Positions 52,658 to 61,316 of a stretch of DNA of 64,000 bases are shown here, piece after piece. Source of the DNA: Ilyobacter_A sp963668015 (lineage in GTDB: Bacteria > Fusobacteriota > Fusobacteriia > Fusobacteriales > Fusobacteriaceae); contig CAXXCR010000027.1 in NCBI GenBank assembly GCA_963668015.2, positions 1 to 64,000 on the forward strand, written 5' to 3'. Both the position numbers and the translations under genes were made by a program. The notes below the pieces were generated by a model. That model did not search any database. It was not told where the DNA came from and saw nothing but the letters and a program-made list of their open reading frames with translations. The number at the start of each line of letters is the position of its first letter. The stretch's first letter is position 1.

Positions 52658-53901
52658 TTAGTATCTCCCCCTAAAAAAACTCCTAAAAGCTCATTATTTG
52701 ACCTGCTCTTTTTGATCGCGTCTATAAGCATTTTAGCAGCTCCTACTTTATCATATTTAGCAAGTTCCCTTCTTATGTTCCATATTGCTTCGAGTTTTTT
52801 AGGTTCTATTAAAAGTTCTTCTTTTCTTGTTCCAGACTTTTGAATATCTATCGCAGGATATATTCTAAGCTCTGCAAGGTTTCTGTCAAGGTGTATGTCC
52901 ATATTACCGGTTCCCTTAAATTCCTCGTATATAACATCATCCATTTTACTACCAGTATCTATAAGTGCTGTGGCTATTATTGTAAGACTTCCGCCATCTT
53001 TTATATTCCTTGCAGCTCCAAAAAACTTTTTAGGATGATAAAGTGCCATCGGATCTATCCCTCCGGAAATAAGCTTCCCGCTTGAAGGTATAACGATATT
53101 GTAGGCTCTCGCCAACCTAGTCAAACTGTCCATAAGTATAAGCACGTTGTGACCATCCTCCAGCCTTCTCTTCGCCGTTTCCAGTACACTTTCAGTTACC
53201 TTAATATGATTTTTAGGATCCTCATCGAAGGTTGACGCAAATACCTTGGCTCCTTTAACTGACTCTTTTATGTCGGTAACCTCTTCAGGTCTCTCGTCTA
53301 TCAAAAGTATCCATACTTCCACATCGCTGTCGTTCTTCAATATACTGTTAGCTATGTGACTTATTAACATAGTCTTACCGGCCTTTGGCGGCGCTACTAT
53401 AAGTCCACGCTGACCCATACCTATTGGAGATATCAAATCAATTATTCTACCTGATATATTTTTGCTAAAATCATGCGATTCTAATATGACCTGATCCATA
53501 GGATACGCAGGCACAAGTTCATCAAAAGGAACCCTCGCTTGAGCTTTTTCCAAGCTTTCAGCATTTACTGAAAATAGCTTCTTTAAAGCATAGTTTCTTT
53601 CAGTTTCACTGGGCTCTCTTACCTCTCCAATTACCTGATCCCCTTTTCTCAGCAAAAATTTCCTTATTTGAGATGCCGAAACATATATATCCTTTTCAAC
53701 ACTTGTTTTTCTAAGAAAACCATACCCATCAGAAAGTATGTCAAGCTCTCCCCAAGCGATACTTTCACCGTATTTTTGATTATAAATATTTTCTATAATA
53801 TCTACAAGTTCATCTTTTTTATATTTAGTGTAATTCTCGATCTCTAAAACTCTTGCGACTTCTTTCAATTCCTTTAAAAGTAGGCTTCCCAATTTTTCCA
53901 T
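52654..53901 (-). CDS. rho: Transcription termination factor Rho
   Basis: About 415 residues. It is an RNA-driven hexameric ATPase. The N-terminal RNA-binding domain reads WGELDILSDGYGFLRK and EKDIYVSASQIRKFLLRKGD; Walker A is APPKAGKTMLI, the Q-loop/R-loop is in NIKDGGSLTIIATALID. The start at 53901 follows ATGGAG; a TTG two codons earlier is possible. It lacks the large insertion of some Fusobacteria and Clostridia. It overlaps the M23 gene by 4 bp. Confidence 0.96.
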   Translation of the reverse strand: MEKLGSLLLKELKEVARVLEIENYTKYKKDELVDIIENIYNQKYGESIAWGELDILSDGYGFLRKTSVEKDIYVSASQIRKFLLRKGDQVIGEVREPSETERNYALKKLFSVNAESLEKAQARVPFDELVPAYPMDQVILESHDFSKNISGRIIDLISPIGMGQRGLIVAPPKAGKTMLISHIANSILKNDSDVEVWILLIDERPEEVTDIKESVKGAKVFASTFDEDPKNHIKVTESVLETAKRRLEDGHNVLILMDSLTRLARAYNIVIPSSGKLISGGIDPMALYHPKKFFGAARNIKDGGSLTIIATALIDTGSKMDDVIYEEFKGTGNMDIHLDRNLAELRIYPAIDIQKSGTRKEELLIEPKKLEAIWNIRRELAKYDKVGAAKMLIDAIKKSRSNNELLGVFLGGDTK

Positions 53902-53914
53902 ATTCAAAACTCCA

Positions 53915-54913
53915 TTATCTTTTTATATATAGTATATACATCGATACTAGATAAACGATACCTATAATAAAAGAATCATATTTCACTTTCTTTTTATTAA
54001 ACAAAATCCCCACCATAAAACAAAGCAATATCAACATTGAAAAACATGCTGAAATTATATGAAAATCACCTAATTTATCATAAATAGGTCCTTTAATGTA
54101 AAACAGGTCTGTAAAAAATATTATGGAAACGTTGAACACGTTGCTTCCCAAAATATTCCCTGCAGCCATATTATATGATCCTATCCTAACTGCATGTATA
54201 GAAACCGTCAGTTCAGGTAAGGATGTGGCAAGTGCCAAAAGGATTACCCCTACAAAGCTCTCGCCAAGGCTTATGCCAAAAATAGGCGTTCCAGCTATCT
54301 TGTCACCCAAGAAACTTAAACAAACCCCTGATAAAACTACCAAGATAGAACTCTTTAAAAATCCTAACTTTGCCTGCTCATAGGTGAGCTTAGGCTTATC
54401 CTCTACTACTACTTCTTCTTCAACAACTAAAACATCCTCCATATATTCATGTTCGTATGTGTAAATTAATTTTATGGATATAAAATAGGTCATAAATATA
54501 AGTAAAGACGCTATATTTAGTTGTAATATATTCAAATTATTAACTGCATAGCCTATTAAAAATATAATAGTTAAAAGAATTGAAAAAAAGGCAGTTACAA
54601 AATTTTTATGACTTATTGACGAGGAAAAAGAAATTTTCTTTACTACAAAAACATCTAAAATAAATATTATAAAAATATTAAAAAGGTTGCTTCCAAAAAC
54701 ATTCGATACAGCCATATCCGGATTCCCCATAACAGTAGCACTTATACTTGTAATAAGTTCCGGAAGTGATGTAATAGAAGCAAGTAGTATAACACCTATC
54801 CAAGACTTTTCAAACCCCTTTATATCACCTATTGCATCTCCATATATACTAAGTTTTTTACCAGAAAAAACAATTATTGCTGCAAAAAAAATAAAAAGTA
54901 ACAAGTAAGGCAT
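53915..54913 (-). CDS. Calcium/sodium antiporter (CaCA family)
   Basis: A 332-residue membrane exchanger with the two inverted alpha-repeats typical of the family: GVILLASITSLPELITSI near residue 40 and VILLALATSLPELTVSIH near residue 225, each followed by GNxxGSNLFN / GNILGSNVFN. The acidic TSLPE residues bind Ca2+ and Na+. A charged cytoplasmic loop (about 165-180) joins the halves. YrbG-like. Its ATG shares a base with the receiver gene stop (TAATG). Confidence 0.92.
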   Translation of the reverse strand: MPYLLLFIFFAAIIVFSGKKLSIYGDAIGDIKGFEKSWIGVILLASITSLPELITSISATVMGNPDMAVSNVFGSNLFNIFIIFILDVFVVKKISFSSSISHKNFVTAFFSILLTIIFLIGYAVNNLNILQLNIASLLIFMTYFISIKLIYTYEHEYMEDVLVVEEEVVVEDKPKLTYEQAKLGFLKSSILVVLSGVCLSFLGDKIAGTPIFGISLGESFVGVILLALATSLPELTVSIHAVRIGSYNMAAGNILGSNVFNVSIIFFTDLFYIKGPIYDKLGDFHIISACFSMLILLCFMVGILFNKKKVKYDSFIIGIVYLVSMYILYIKR

Positions 54914-55287
54914 TACATTCTCCCCAATTCTAAATACGTTTTAATTCCTGATATAAATCCCCTTGCATTAAAAGGTTTTGTTATAAATCCATCCGCTCCA
55001 GCATCGAAGGAATTCTTTTTATCCTGTGCTGAAAGCTTTGCAGAAAACATTATGATAGGTATTTCCTGCATTTTTTCTAATTTTCTCATTCTTCTACAGA
55101 CTTCTACACCATCTATTTCAGGCATCATTATGTCCAGTATTACAAGATCAGGTGTATCTGCATCCAATATCCCCAATGCTTCTTTCCCTCCATATGCTTT
55201 CAGTACATCATAGGATTCGGATTTTAAAAGCATTTCTATAACTTCTACTACATCAGCTTCATCGTCAACAATTAATATCTTTTTCAA
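54913..55287 (-). CDS. Stand-alone response-regulator receiver
   Basis: About 124 residues: only a receiver domain, no output domain. The phospho-acceptor Asp is in LVILDIMMPEID; the acidic pair VDDEADV and the Thr/Lys in FSAKLSA and FITKPFNA are intact. The TTG at 55287 follows GAGGTGAG at a normal distance; earlier in-frame ATG at 55308 has no ribosome site. CheY-like or a phosphate-transfer intermediate. The large hybrid kinase at 26.9 kb is an obvious but unproven partner. Confidence 0.9.
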   Translation of the reverse strand: MKKILIVDDEADVVEVIEMLLKSESYDVLKAYGGKEALGILDADTPDLVILDIMMPEIDGVEVCRRMRKLEKMQEIPIIMFSAKLSAQDKKNSFDAGADGFITKPFNARGFISGIKTYLELGRM

Positions 55288-55314
55288 GGAACTCACCTCT
55301 AAATACATGATAGT

Positions 55315-56616
55315 TTATTTTTTTATATAAAACAGTTTGACCTCACCAGGTTTCAATCCATATTCCAAAGAATCCGGTATAAAGTCCATTCTGTGACTGT
55401 GAGAAATATCCTGTACTTCGAATCCACCCATAATGTCATAAAAATTATCAACATAAGCAAATTCAAATTCTGTATCACTTTTATTAATTATTAAGAATAC
55501 TTTTTCACTTCCATCTCTGCTCTCTTTTGAAAAAGCAAACAAATTTTCATTTTTTAAATCATACTTCTCTATTATATTGTCCTCTTGCAAAATCTTGTAT
55601 TTGCATTTAATTTCATTTATTCTGGCTATCTCATATGAGAGGTTATACCTCTTCTCTTCCCACCAACTAGGATTTGTCTTTACAACATCTATTTTTCTTG
55701 TAAATCCATACTCAAATCCAACCGTTATGGCTATACTGGAACAGAAATATGCCTCAAATGCATATTTTGAAATTGCCAATGCACTGTTTCCATTAACTTC
55801 TGCAGCATATCTTTCTGTGTCGTGATTTTCTGGAAAGGTTAATGATTGAAATTCCCAAGCCCACCTATTATAGTCTCTCAGAAACCAATTTTCCTCAAAA
55901 TCCCACCATTTTAAGCTGTTCATTATATAATCAAATCCAGACCTTGCCACTTCCTGTAGTTCTTCTACACTGCATCCGAGGGTTTCACCCAAAAATACCA
56001 CATCGGGATATTCCCTTTTCACATTCTCTATAAGATACTGCCATAGCTCTTTTGGCACATGATAAGCAGCGTCACACCTGAAGCCCCTGAGACCAAGTTT
56101 ACAGTAGTGTAGAACTACCTGCAGCCAGTAATCCCAAAGCTCTTTTCTGTCTGGTGAATCTTCATTGTCAATTTCAGCAAGATCAGACCAGGTCACCCAT
56201 TTACCTTTGTGGTAGGCACCTGGATGCTTTATGTTTCCTTTACTGTCCTTGATATACCATTCCGGCTTTTCTTTTACCAGAGGGCAGTCTATAGCCGTAT
56301 GATTTATAACTAGATCCATCATTATTTTCAAGCCTCTTTTATCCGCTTCCTCACACACTTTTTGCAGGAGCCTGTTCCCTCTATCTCTTTGAGATTCTGG
56401 ATCTTCAAAGTCATATTCTCCAGTCACATAGAGTGGATGGTAGAGGTAATAATCTTTCACCGAATAGTCTGATCCTGAAAAACCAGGATAGGTCAAAGGA
56501 TTTACATACACCCAGTCAAAATTCATAGCTTTTATCCTATCAAAGTGATCTACCCATTTTTTCATACAACCTATAAGTTTGGGATAGAGATTGTATACCT
56601 TTATTCCTCTATTCAT
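55315..56616 (-). CDS. GH13 alpha-amylase-family enzyme (GlgE-like)
   Basis: About 433 residues; a TIM-barrel glycoside hydrolase. The catalytic set is visible: Asp in LRGFRCDAAYHVP (nucleophile), Glu in VVFLGETLGC (acid), and FPENHDTER (third acid). LVINHTAID is region I. The YNLYPKLIG start and RCDAAYHVP segment resemble the GlgE/maltosyl-transferase subgroup more than classical amylases, and there is no signal peptide, so a cytoplasmic glucan or maltodextrin role is likely. The start at 56616 follows GGAGGG. Confidence 0.82.
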   Translation of the reverse strand: MNRGIKVYNLYPKLIGCMKKWVDHFDRIKAMNFDWVYVNPLTYPGFSGSDYSVKDYYLYHPLYVTGEYDFEDPESQRDRGNRLLQKVCEEADKRGLKIMMDLVINHTAIDCPLVKEKPEWYIKDSKGNIKHPGAYHKGKWVTWSDLAEIDNEDSPDRKELWDYWLQVVLHYCKLGLRGFRCDAAYHVPKELWQYLIENVKREYPDVVFLGETLGCSVEELQEVARSGFDYIMNSLKWWDFEENWFLRDYNRWAWEFQSLTFPENHDTERYAAEVNGNSALAISKYAFEAYFCSSIAITVGFEYGFTRKIDVVKTNPSWWEEKRYNLSYEIARINEIKCKYKILQEDNIIEKYDLKNENLFAFSKESRDGSEKVFLIINKSDTEFEFAYVDNFYDIMGGFEVQDISHSHRMDFIPDSLEYGLKPGEVKLFYIKK

Positions 56617-56694
56617 AAGGACACCCTCCATTTTATGAGATGATCTTAGTAATAATTATATTTTTCAAAATCTAATTTGTAAAGGCTAAAAAAC

Positions 56695-58014
56695 TTATTT
56701 TAATAGTTCTCCGTATATAGTCCACGTTTTACCTTCAGTTATCTTTACATCTACAAATTTACCTGATAAATCTATATTTCCTTTAAAAAGAACTATTTTA
56801 TTGGTGCTTGTTCTGCCGCTTAACATATCCTTGTTCTTTTTACTGCTGCCTTCCACTAAAACCTTAACGGTTTTCCCCACATAAGTCTCACTTATTTTTT
56901 TCGCTATTCCATTCTGAACAGCTATAAGTCTTTGAAGCCTGTCGCTTTTAACCTCATCTTCTATATGATCCGCCATCTCAGCTGCCTTTGTCCCCTTTCT
57001 AATGGAGTACATAAACATAAAGGCATTGTCATACTCTGATTTTTTAACCACATCCAAAGTATCTTCAAAGTTAGCCTCAGTCTCACCAGGGAAACCTACT
57101 ATGATGTCTGCTGTAATGGCTGCTCCATCAACCTTTGTCTTTATTTTTTCAACCAAGTCCAGGTACTGCTCCTTTGTGTAACCCCTGTTCATTTTTTTAA
57201 GCACTTCAGAAGAACCAGCCTGCAGAGGTATATGCAGACTTCTGGCTATTTTGTCATTTTCGGCTATTATATCTATTACTTCATCAGTAAAGTCCCTAGG
57301 GTGAGGTGATAGAAACCTAACCCAAAACTCTCCTGGTATTTCACAAATTTTTCTCAAAAGATTGGCGAAACTGTTTTCCCCTCCAAGATCTTTCCCGTAA
57401 GAGTTTACGTTTTGCCCCAAAAGCACTATTTCCTTGTATCCCTTTTCCACGTAGTCTTTTATCTCTTCTACCAGTTCATCCATGGGAACTGATCTTTCCC
57501 TCCCACGTACATAAGGCACTATACAATATGTACAGAAATTATTGCACCCATAAGTTATTGATATCGTTGCTGTTCTGCCGTTATCAAATTCCGCATCTAT
57601 CCTAGGCGGCAGATCGTCTTCATTATCTATTAAAATTACGTGTTTTAAGTCTTCTGATTCTATCTTTGTTATTATCTCAGGTATCTTAGAAATATTTTGA
57701 TTACCCATAACGATGTCTACATGTCTCACTTTTTTCGCCAGTTCCTCACCCTGTTCTTGGGCAAAACAACCAGTTACACCTATTATCATATTACCGTTTT
57801 TCTTTTTCTTAATGGATTTTAATTGTCCCAGTTTACCGTATACCTTGCTAGCTGCACCTTCCCTCACTGTACAAGTATTTAAAAATACAGCATCTGCATC
57901 ATTTATATCATCAACTATTTCATACTTCATGTCCTGTAGAAGTTTTTTTAGTTTTGCACTTTCGTTCACATTCATCTGGCAGCCATATGTTATAATTGTT
58001 GCCTTTTTACTCAT
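56695..58014 (-). CDS. miaB: tRNA-2-methylthio-N6-dimethylallyladenosine synthase MiaB
   Basis: About 439 residues; a radical SAM methylthiotransferase acting on A37 of tRNAs that read UNN codons. The N-terminal cluster cysteines are in TYGCQMNVNES, FLNTCTVREGA and VTGCFAQEQG; the radical SAM motif is CNNFCTYCIVPYVRG; a TRAM domain ends the protein. The start at 58014 follows GAGGAG; 26 in-frame codons upstream belong to leader sequence and an AT-rich palindrome. Full length. Confidence 0.96.
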   Translation of the reverse strand: MSKKATIITYGCQMNVNESAKLKKLLQDMKYEIVDDINDADAVFLNTCTVREGAASKVYGKLGQLKSIKKKKNGNMIIGVTGCFAQEQGEELAKKVRHVDIVMGNQNISKIPEIITKIESEDLKHVILIDNEDDLPPRIDAEFDNGRTATISITYGCNNFCTYCIVPYVRGRERSVPMDELVEEIKDYVEKGYKEIVLLGQNVNSYGKDLGGENSFANLLRKICEIPGEFWVRFLSPHPRDFTDEVIDIIAENDKIARSLHIPLQAGSSEVLKKMNRGYTKEQYLDLVEKIKTKVDGAAITADIIVGFPGETEANFEDTLDVVKKSEYDNAFMFMYSIRKGTKAAEMADHIEDEVKSDRLQRLIAVQNGIAKKISETYVGKTVKVLVEGSSKKNKDMLSGRTSTNKIVLFKGNIDLSGKFVDVKITEGKTWTIYGELLK

Positions 58015-58064
58015 TACTCCTCCTCGTTTATTCCCATTACATTTTACAAATAGCGTATTTAAAA

Positions 58065-58104
58065 TTATAACATACATTGATAAACTTATCAATGTATGTT
58101 ATAA
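58065..58104. repeat. Perfect 19-bp palindrome between miaB and ogg
   Basis: TTATAACATACATTGATAA, 2-nt centre, then the exact complement. It begins about 50 nt before the miaB ATG and ends 17 nt after the ogg stop. No T tract follows. It could be an operator, a weak terminator of ogg, or part of a small repeat. Confidence 0.8.
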
Positions 58105-58121
58105 GTAAATTCAAGAGAGTT

Positions 58122-58781
58122 CTATTTAAATATTTCACCAGCTTCCAGATACCATAAAAGCAGATCTAAGTGATCCATTGGTATCTCTATTTTACCAGAA
58201 TAATCAATCATCTTTTTCTCTATTTCCATATATCTTTTTCTGGTAATGGTCTTTGGAACCTCTTCAATCACTCCCAGCCTCACCAGATTCTTCAGTATAT
58301 GCCTGTCAAGTATGGCTATCTCGTCTCCAAACCCAATATTCCTCAAAAAATGGCTGGCTTCCTTGTACCCTATCCCACGTATATTTTGCACAAGCCACTC
58401 ACGCTTTTCATTAGGGTCACCCAGGGAGTTGATTATCTGTTTGGCTGCTATTACACCATCACTATTTGACATTTTACCCCTGAGGAGCACCAGATTTTTC
58501 GCCTTATTATTCTTAAATCTCACTACATTTAAATGCTCGACTATATCCTCTTCGCTTCCTTCAAGCAGCAAAAAATCATCCCTGAGTTTGCTTATTGCAC
58601 TCCAGGCATTTTTTGCCTTGGATTGTGGTGTTAGAACACAAAATGCAAGTTCTACGTATATGTCCATATCATTTCCTCTGAGCCACATATTTTTAAAGTC
58701 ATCCAGTCTCTTTTCAATGCTGTCTTTCATCTCATCATATATAATTTTTACTTCACTGAAAAAATCCTCTTTGTATTCCAA
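58122..58781 (-). CDS. ogg: N-glycosylase/DNA lyase, Ogg2 type
   Basis: About 219 residues: an HhH-GPD DNA glycosylase of the Ogg2 type, which removes 8-oxoguanine and nicks the strand. The hairpin and catalytic Lys lie in IRGIGYKEASHFLRNIG, and the catalytic Asp in AILDRHILKNL. It lacks the iron-sulfur cluster motif of MutY/Nth. A TTG at 58781 follows GGGGAG at 6 nt and gives MEYKEDFF; the ATG 11 codons earlier has no ribosome site. Ogg2 is best known from Archaea and a scatter of bacteria. Confidence 0.85.
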   Translation of the reverse strand: MEYKEDFFSEVKIIYDEMKDSIEKRLDDFKNMWLRGNDMDIYVELAFCVLTPQSKAKNAWSAISKLRDDFLLLEGSEEDIVEHLNVVRFKNNKAKNLVLLRGKMSNSDGVIAAKQIINSLGDPNEKREWLVQNIRGIGYKEASHFLRNIGFGDEIAILDRHILKNLVRLGVIEEVPKTITRKRYMEIEKKMIDYSGKIEIPMDHLDLLLWYLEAGEIFK

Positions 58782-58814
58782 TGCAATCTCCCCTTTTTTT
58801 CCATATTTTAACAT

Positions 58815-59005
58815 AAATAGTGTTGATTCGGGAGGATATTTACAAAATAATTTAAATAGAATATATTATAGTGATCAGGGCACACACTTGATTTGTTCCA
58901 GTTGAAATATTTTATGCAAATATTTTCACACAAAATCACTTGAATTCGCTCAAGTCAATACTTAAATTTGTTAAAAGAAATTACTAAATTTATCTAAAAT
59001 ATCTT
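58815..59005. other. AT-rich gap before repeat B copy 2
   Basis: It separates the ogg gene from the repeat. No gene, terminator or known RNA was seen. Confidence 0.35.
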
Positions 59006-59250
59006 TTGGACACAGAGTTTCGCAGAGCTTTAAAACAAGAGCCGCACAGAGAATATATTCAAAGTCAAAAACATCTTTTGTTGCAAATCACACAAACCTT
59101 GTTAATTATTTAAAAGCTTAAAAACTAGAGGTTTCTGTTCATTCTACGCGAAACTCAATCTTTTCCTCCGTGCAATTCTGTGACCAAGGTTTTAATTTTC
59201 TATTAGTGTTTATTCGTGCGATTCGTGACTAAAAAAAGTTTTTATTTACT
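59006..59250. repeat. Intergenic repeat, family B, copy 2
   Basis: Core 59006-59187, exactly 182 bp, with terminal inverted repeats TTGGACACAGAGTT and AATTCTGTGACCAA. Left interior GCAGAGCTTTAAAACAA and right interior TCCGTGCAA are shared with copy 1; the middle differs. Right of the core is TTCGTGACTAAAAAA. It lies just upstream of the plus-strand gene at 59305, as copy 1 does upstream of the GIDE gene. Confidence 0.75.
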
Positions 59251-59304
59251 TGCAAGAAAATCAATGTTTTTTAATAATATTTAACCCTAAGCAGGAGGTC
59301 CACT

Positions 59305-60243
59305 ATGAAAAAAATAATTTGGAATTCCATAATCCCATTTATACTGGGGCTCACAATTTTTGCCGCTCTTATACTTTTTAATCAGCTGAATCAGCTAGCC
59401 ATTTCATCTGAAAAAATCATCCCAATGGGATTTTATGTATCCTGGAGCATATTTATTTTAATAGGTTTTTTCACATTTGTTCCCGTAATAAAGCTTGCAG
59501 TGCTCCCTAGACCTTTAAAACGTCCAAGCACTGACTGGGATCCAGAAAAAAAGAGGGCTTTTTATTTTACTTATAAAAAGAGGGTTTTAGCAGTTTCTAA
59601 AAAGAAAAGTTCTCCATACAAACATGTAGTACCCGAACAAGTCTTTAAAAATTTACACAATGCTAACAGCATGGGAACAATTAAAGAGTCACTAAAAGAG
59701 TTCGAGTCCCATATAGACAGCAGGGCTGACAAACTTATAAGAGACTATGCCGGAGCAGTTTTCGCCTCCACAGCCATATCTCAAAACGGAAGCCTTGATG
59801 CTGTATTTGTGTTAAAACTGCAAATAGAGCTTCTTTGGAAACTGGCACACCTGTATAATCAAAAACCCGGCATTAAAAATTTACTAAACCTCTATGTCCA
59901 GGTTTTTGCAAATGTACTTGCCAGTGTTGGAGTAGCTGAAATACCCGTGGAAGAGGTGGTTTCTTCTCTCATGGGAAAAACATTTACCTCTATGTCCAAT
60001 ATGCCTATCATCTCTTCTATCGGCGGAAAAATAGGAGACAGCATATTTGAGGGAACTGTAAACGCCCTTCTCTCTCTAAGAGTTGGCTTGGTGGCAAAAG
60101 ATTACTGTAAGGTGTCCGCTGAATTTGACCCACAAGCTTCCAGGATTAGCAGCAGGAAAAATTCACTTAAAATGATAAACGACATCAAATACAAGGATAC
60201 AATTTCAAAACTTGTAAAAGGAAAGAGTGGGGCCAATGTTTAA
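59305..60243 (+). CDS. YcjF/DUF697-like membrane protein
   Basis: A 312-residue protein with two N-terminal transmembrane helices (about 8-26 and 43-62) and a DUF697-like helical domain (about 150-265: FASTAISQNGSLDAVFVLKL, the AHLYNQKPG block, and GGKIGDSIFEGTVNALLSLR). DUF697/YcjF proteins usually sit beside a dynamin- or Era-like GTPase such as YcjX; none is seen within the window, which is unusual. AGGAGGT precedes the ATG. It overlaps a small coiled-coil membrane gene by 8 bp. Function unknown. Confidence 0.7.
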   Translation: MKKIIWNSIIPFILGLTIFAALILFNQLNQLAISSEKIIPMGFYVSWSIFILIGFFTFVPVIKLAVLPRPLKRPSTDWDPEKKRAFYFTYKKRVLAVSKKKSSPYKHVVPEQVFKNLHNANSMGTIKESLKEFESHIDSRADKLIRDYAGAVFASTAISQNGSLDAVFVLKLQIELLWKLAHLYNQKPGIKNLLNLYVQVFANVLASVGVAEIPVEEVVSSLMGKTFTSMSNMPIISSIGGKIGDSIFEGTVNALLSLRVGLVAKDYCKVSAEFDPQASRISSRKNSLKMINDIKYKDTISKLVKGKSGANV

Positions 60244-60496
60244 AAAAATAGGGATTAAAATAAATACAATAGGGAAAAATTTAGGTGATCTTACTAAAGA
60301 GGGGATAGAAGATAAGGATATAAAAAATCTGCTGCTTTCGCATGTTGAAAAAATCGAACTACTGCAGGAAGAAATAGAAGCTCTAAACAAAGCTTTTGAG
60401 ACTTTCTATAAAAAAACCAGGGTGCTGATTATCTTAAATTCCATCCTATTTTTAATAGTTGTATCTTTAGTTTCCTTTATTTTTATAAATAAATAA
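60236..60496 (+). CDS. Small coiled-coil membrane protein
   Basis: About 86 residues: a charged helix with heptad-like spacing (about 22-55, KNLLLSHVEKIELLQEEIEA) and one C-terminal transmembrane segment (about 64-84). The ATG at 60236 lies inside the last codons of the preceding gene; GTG at 60227 is an alternative. No family recognised. It is translationally coupled to the YcjF-like protein, so the two likely form one membrane complex. Confidence 0.75.
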   Translation: MFKKIGIKINTIGKNLGDLTKEGIEDKDIKNLLLSHVEKIELLQEEIEALNKAFETFYKKTRVLIILNSILFLIVVSLVSFIFINK

Positions 60497-60530
60497 AATT
60501 AAAACTTCTATTTTTAATCTAATTAATAAT

Positions 60531-60565
60531 AAAAACGGCTGGGATATAAAATTCCAGCCGTTTTT
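60531..60565. terminator. Two-way terminator
   Basis: AAAAACGGCTGG, 11-nt loop, CCAGCCGTTTTT, between the plus-strand pair and deoD. Confidence 0.9.
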
Positions 60566-60586
60566 ATTATTAGCCAAACACTACTA

Positions 60587-61291
60587 CTACTTCAGAACCC
60601 CATCAAGGGCCAGCTCTATCATCGCTTTAAAAGTCGTCTGTCTTTCTTCTGAACTGGTTTCTTCACCAGTAACCAAAGAATCTGAAATTGTGAGAATACT
60701 CAATGCTTTTACCCCGTGTTTAGCTGCTATGGTGTATAAACCTGCAGTTTCCATCTCCACACATAAAACTCCGAATGCAGCCCACTTTTTATATGCTTCA
60801 AATTCATCGTTATAAAACTCATCAGACGTTAACACATTCCCAACTTTAGGTTCTATGCCTTTTTTCTTGGCAACTTCATATACCCTCATAAGCGTTCCAA
60901 AATCTGCACTAGGGGCATAATCTGCACCGTTAAACCTATGCTTGTTTATCCCGGAGTTTGTAGAAGCTGACATAGCAAGAACTATATCCCTGAACTTTAA
61001 GTCTTCCTGATAAGAACCTGCAGATCCAACTCTTATCAAAGTTTTTACTCCATACTCCCTTACGAGTTCATTGACATATATTAATATAGATGGAATTCCC
61101 ATTCCTGTTCCCTGCACCGATATACTATGCCCTTTATATTTCCCTGTATAACCGTACATACCCCTAATTTTATTATAACAAATAACCTCTTCTAAGAAAG
61201 TTTCAGCAATCCATTTTGCCCTGAGAGGATCCCCTGGCAGAAGCACAATTTCCGCTATATCCCCTTTATTTGCACCGATATGCACACTCAT
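60587..61291 (-). CDS. deoD: Purine nucleoside phosphorylase DeoD
   Basis: About 234 residues: the hexameric, 6-oxo and 6-amino purine nucleoside phosphorylase. The start at 61291 (MSVHIGANKGDIAEIVLLPG) follows GGAGGGGAGA. PGDPLRAKWIAETFLE binds phosphate; SVQGTGMGIPS, EMETAGLYTIAA and ILTISDSLVTGEETS form the base and sugar pocket (Asp near the end is the catalytic acid). It begins 26 bp after punA, with the longer reading frame upstream overlapping punA. Confidence 0.95.
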   Translation of the reverse strand: MSVHIGANKGDIAEIVLLPGDPLRAKWIAETFLEEVICYNKIRGMYGYTGKYKGHSISVQGTGMGIPSILIYVNELVREYGVKTLIRVGSAGSYQEDLKFRDIVLAMSASTNSGINKHRFNGADYAPSADFGTLMRVYEVAKKKGIEPKVGNVLTSDEFYNDEFEAYKKWAAFGVLCVEMETAGLYTIAAKHGVKALSILTISDSLVTGEETSSEERQTTFKAMIELALDGVLK

Positions 61292-61316
61292 ATGATTCTC
61301 CCCTCCATTAGATTTT

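Noticed and set aside
57713..58108. Plus-strand reading frame opposite miaB
   Set aside because: It is a shadow of the minus-strand gene, with no ribosome site and a composition set by antisense codons. Similar opposite-strand frames throughout the window were left out for the same reason.
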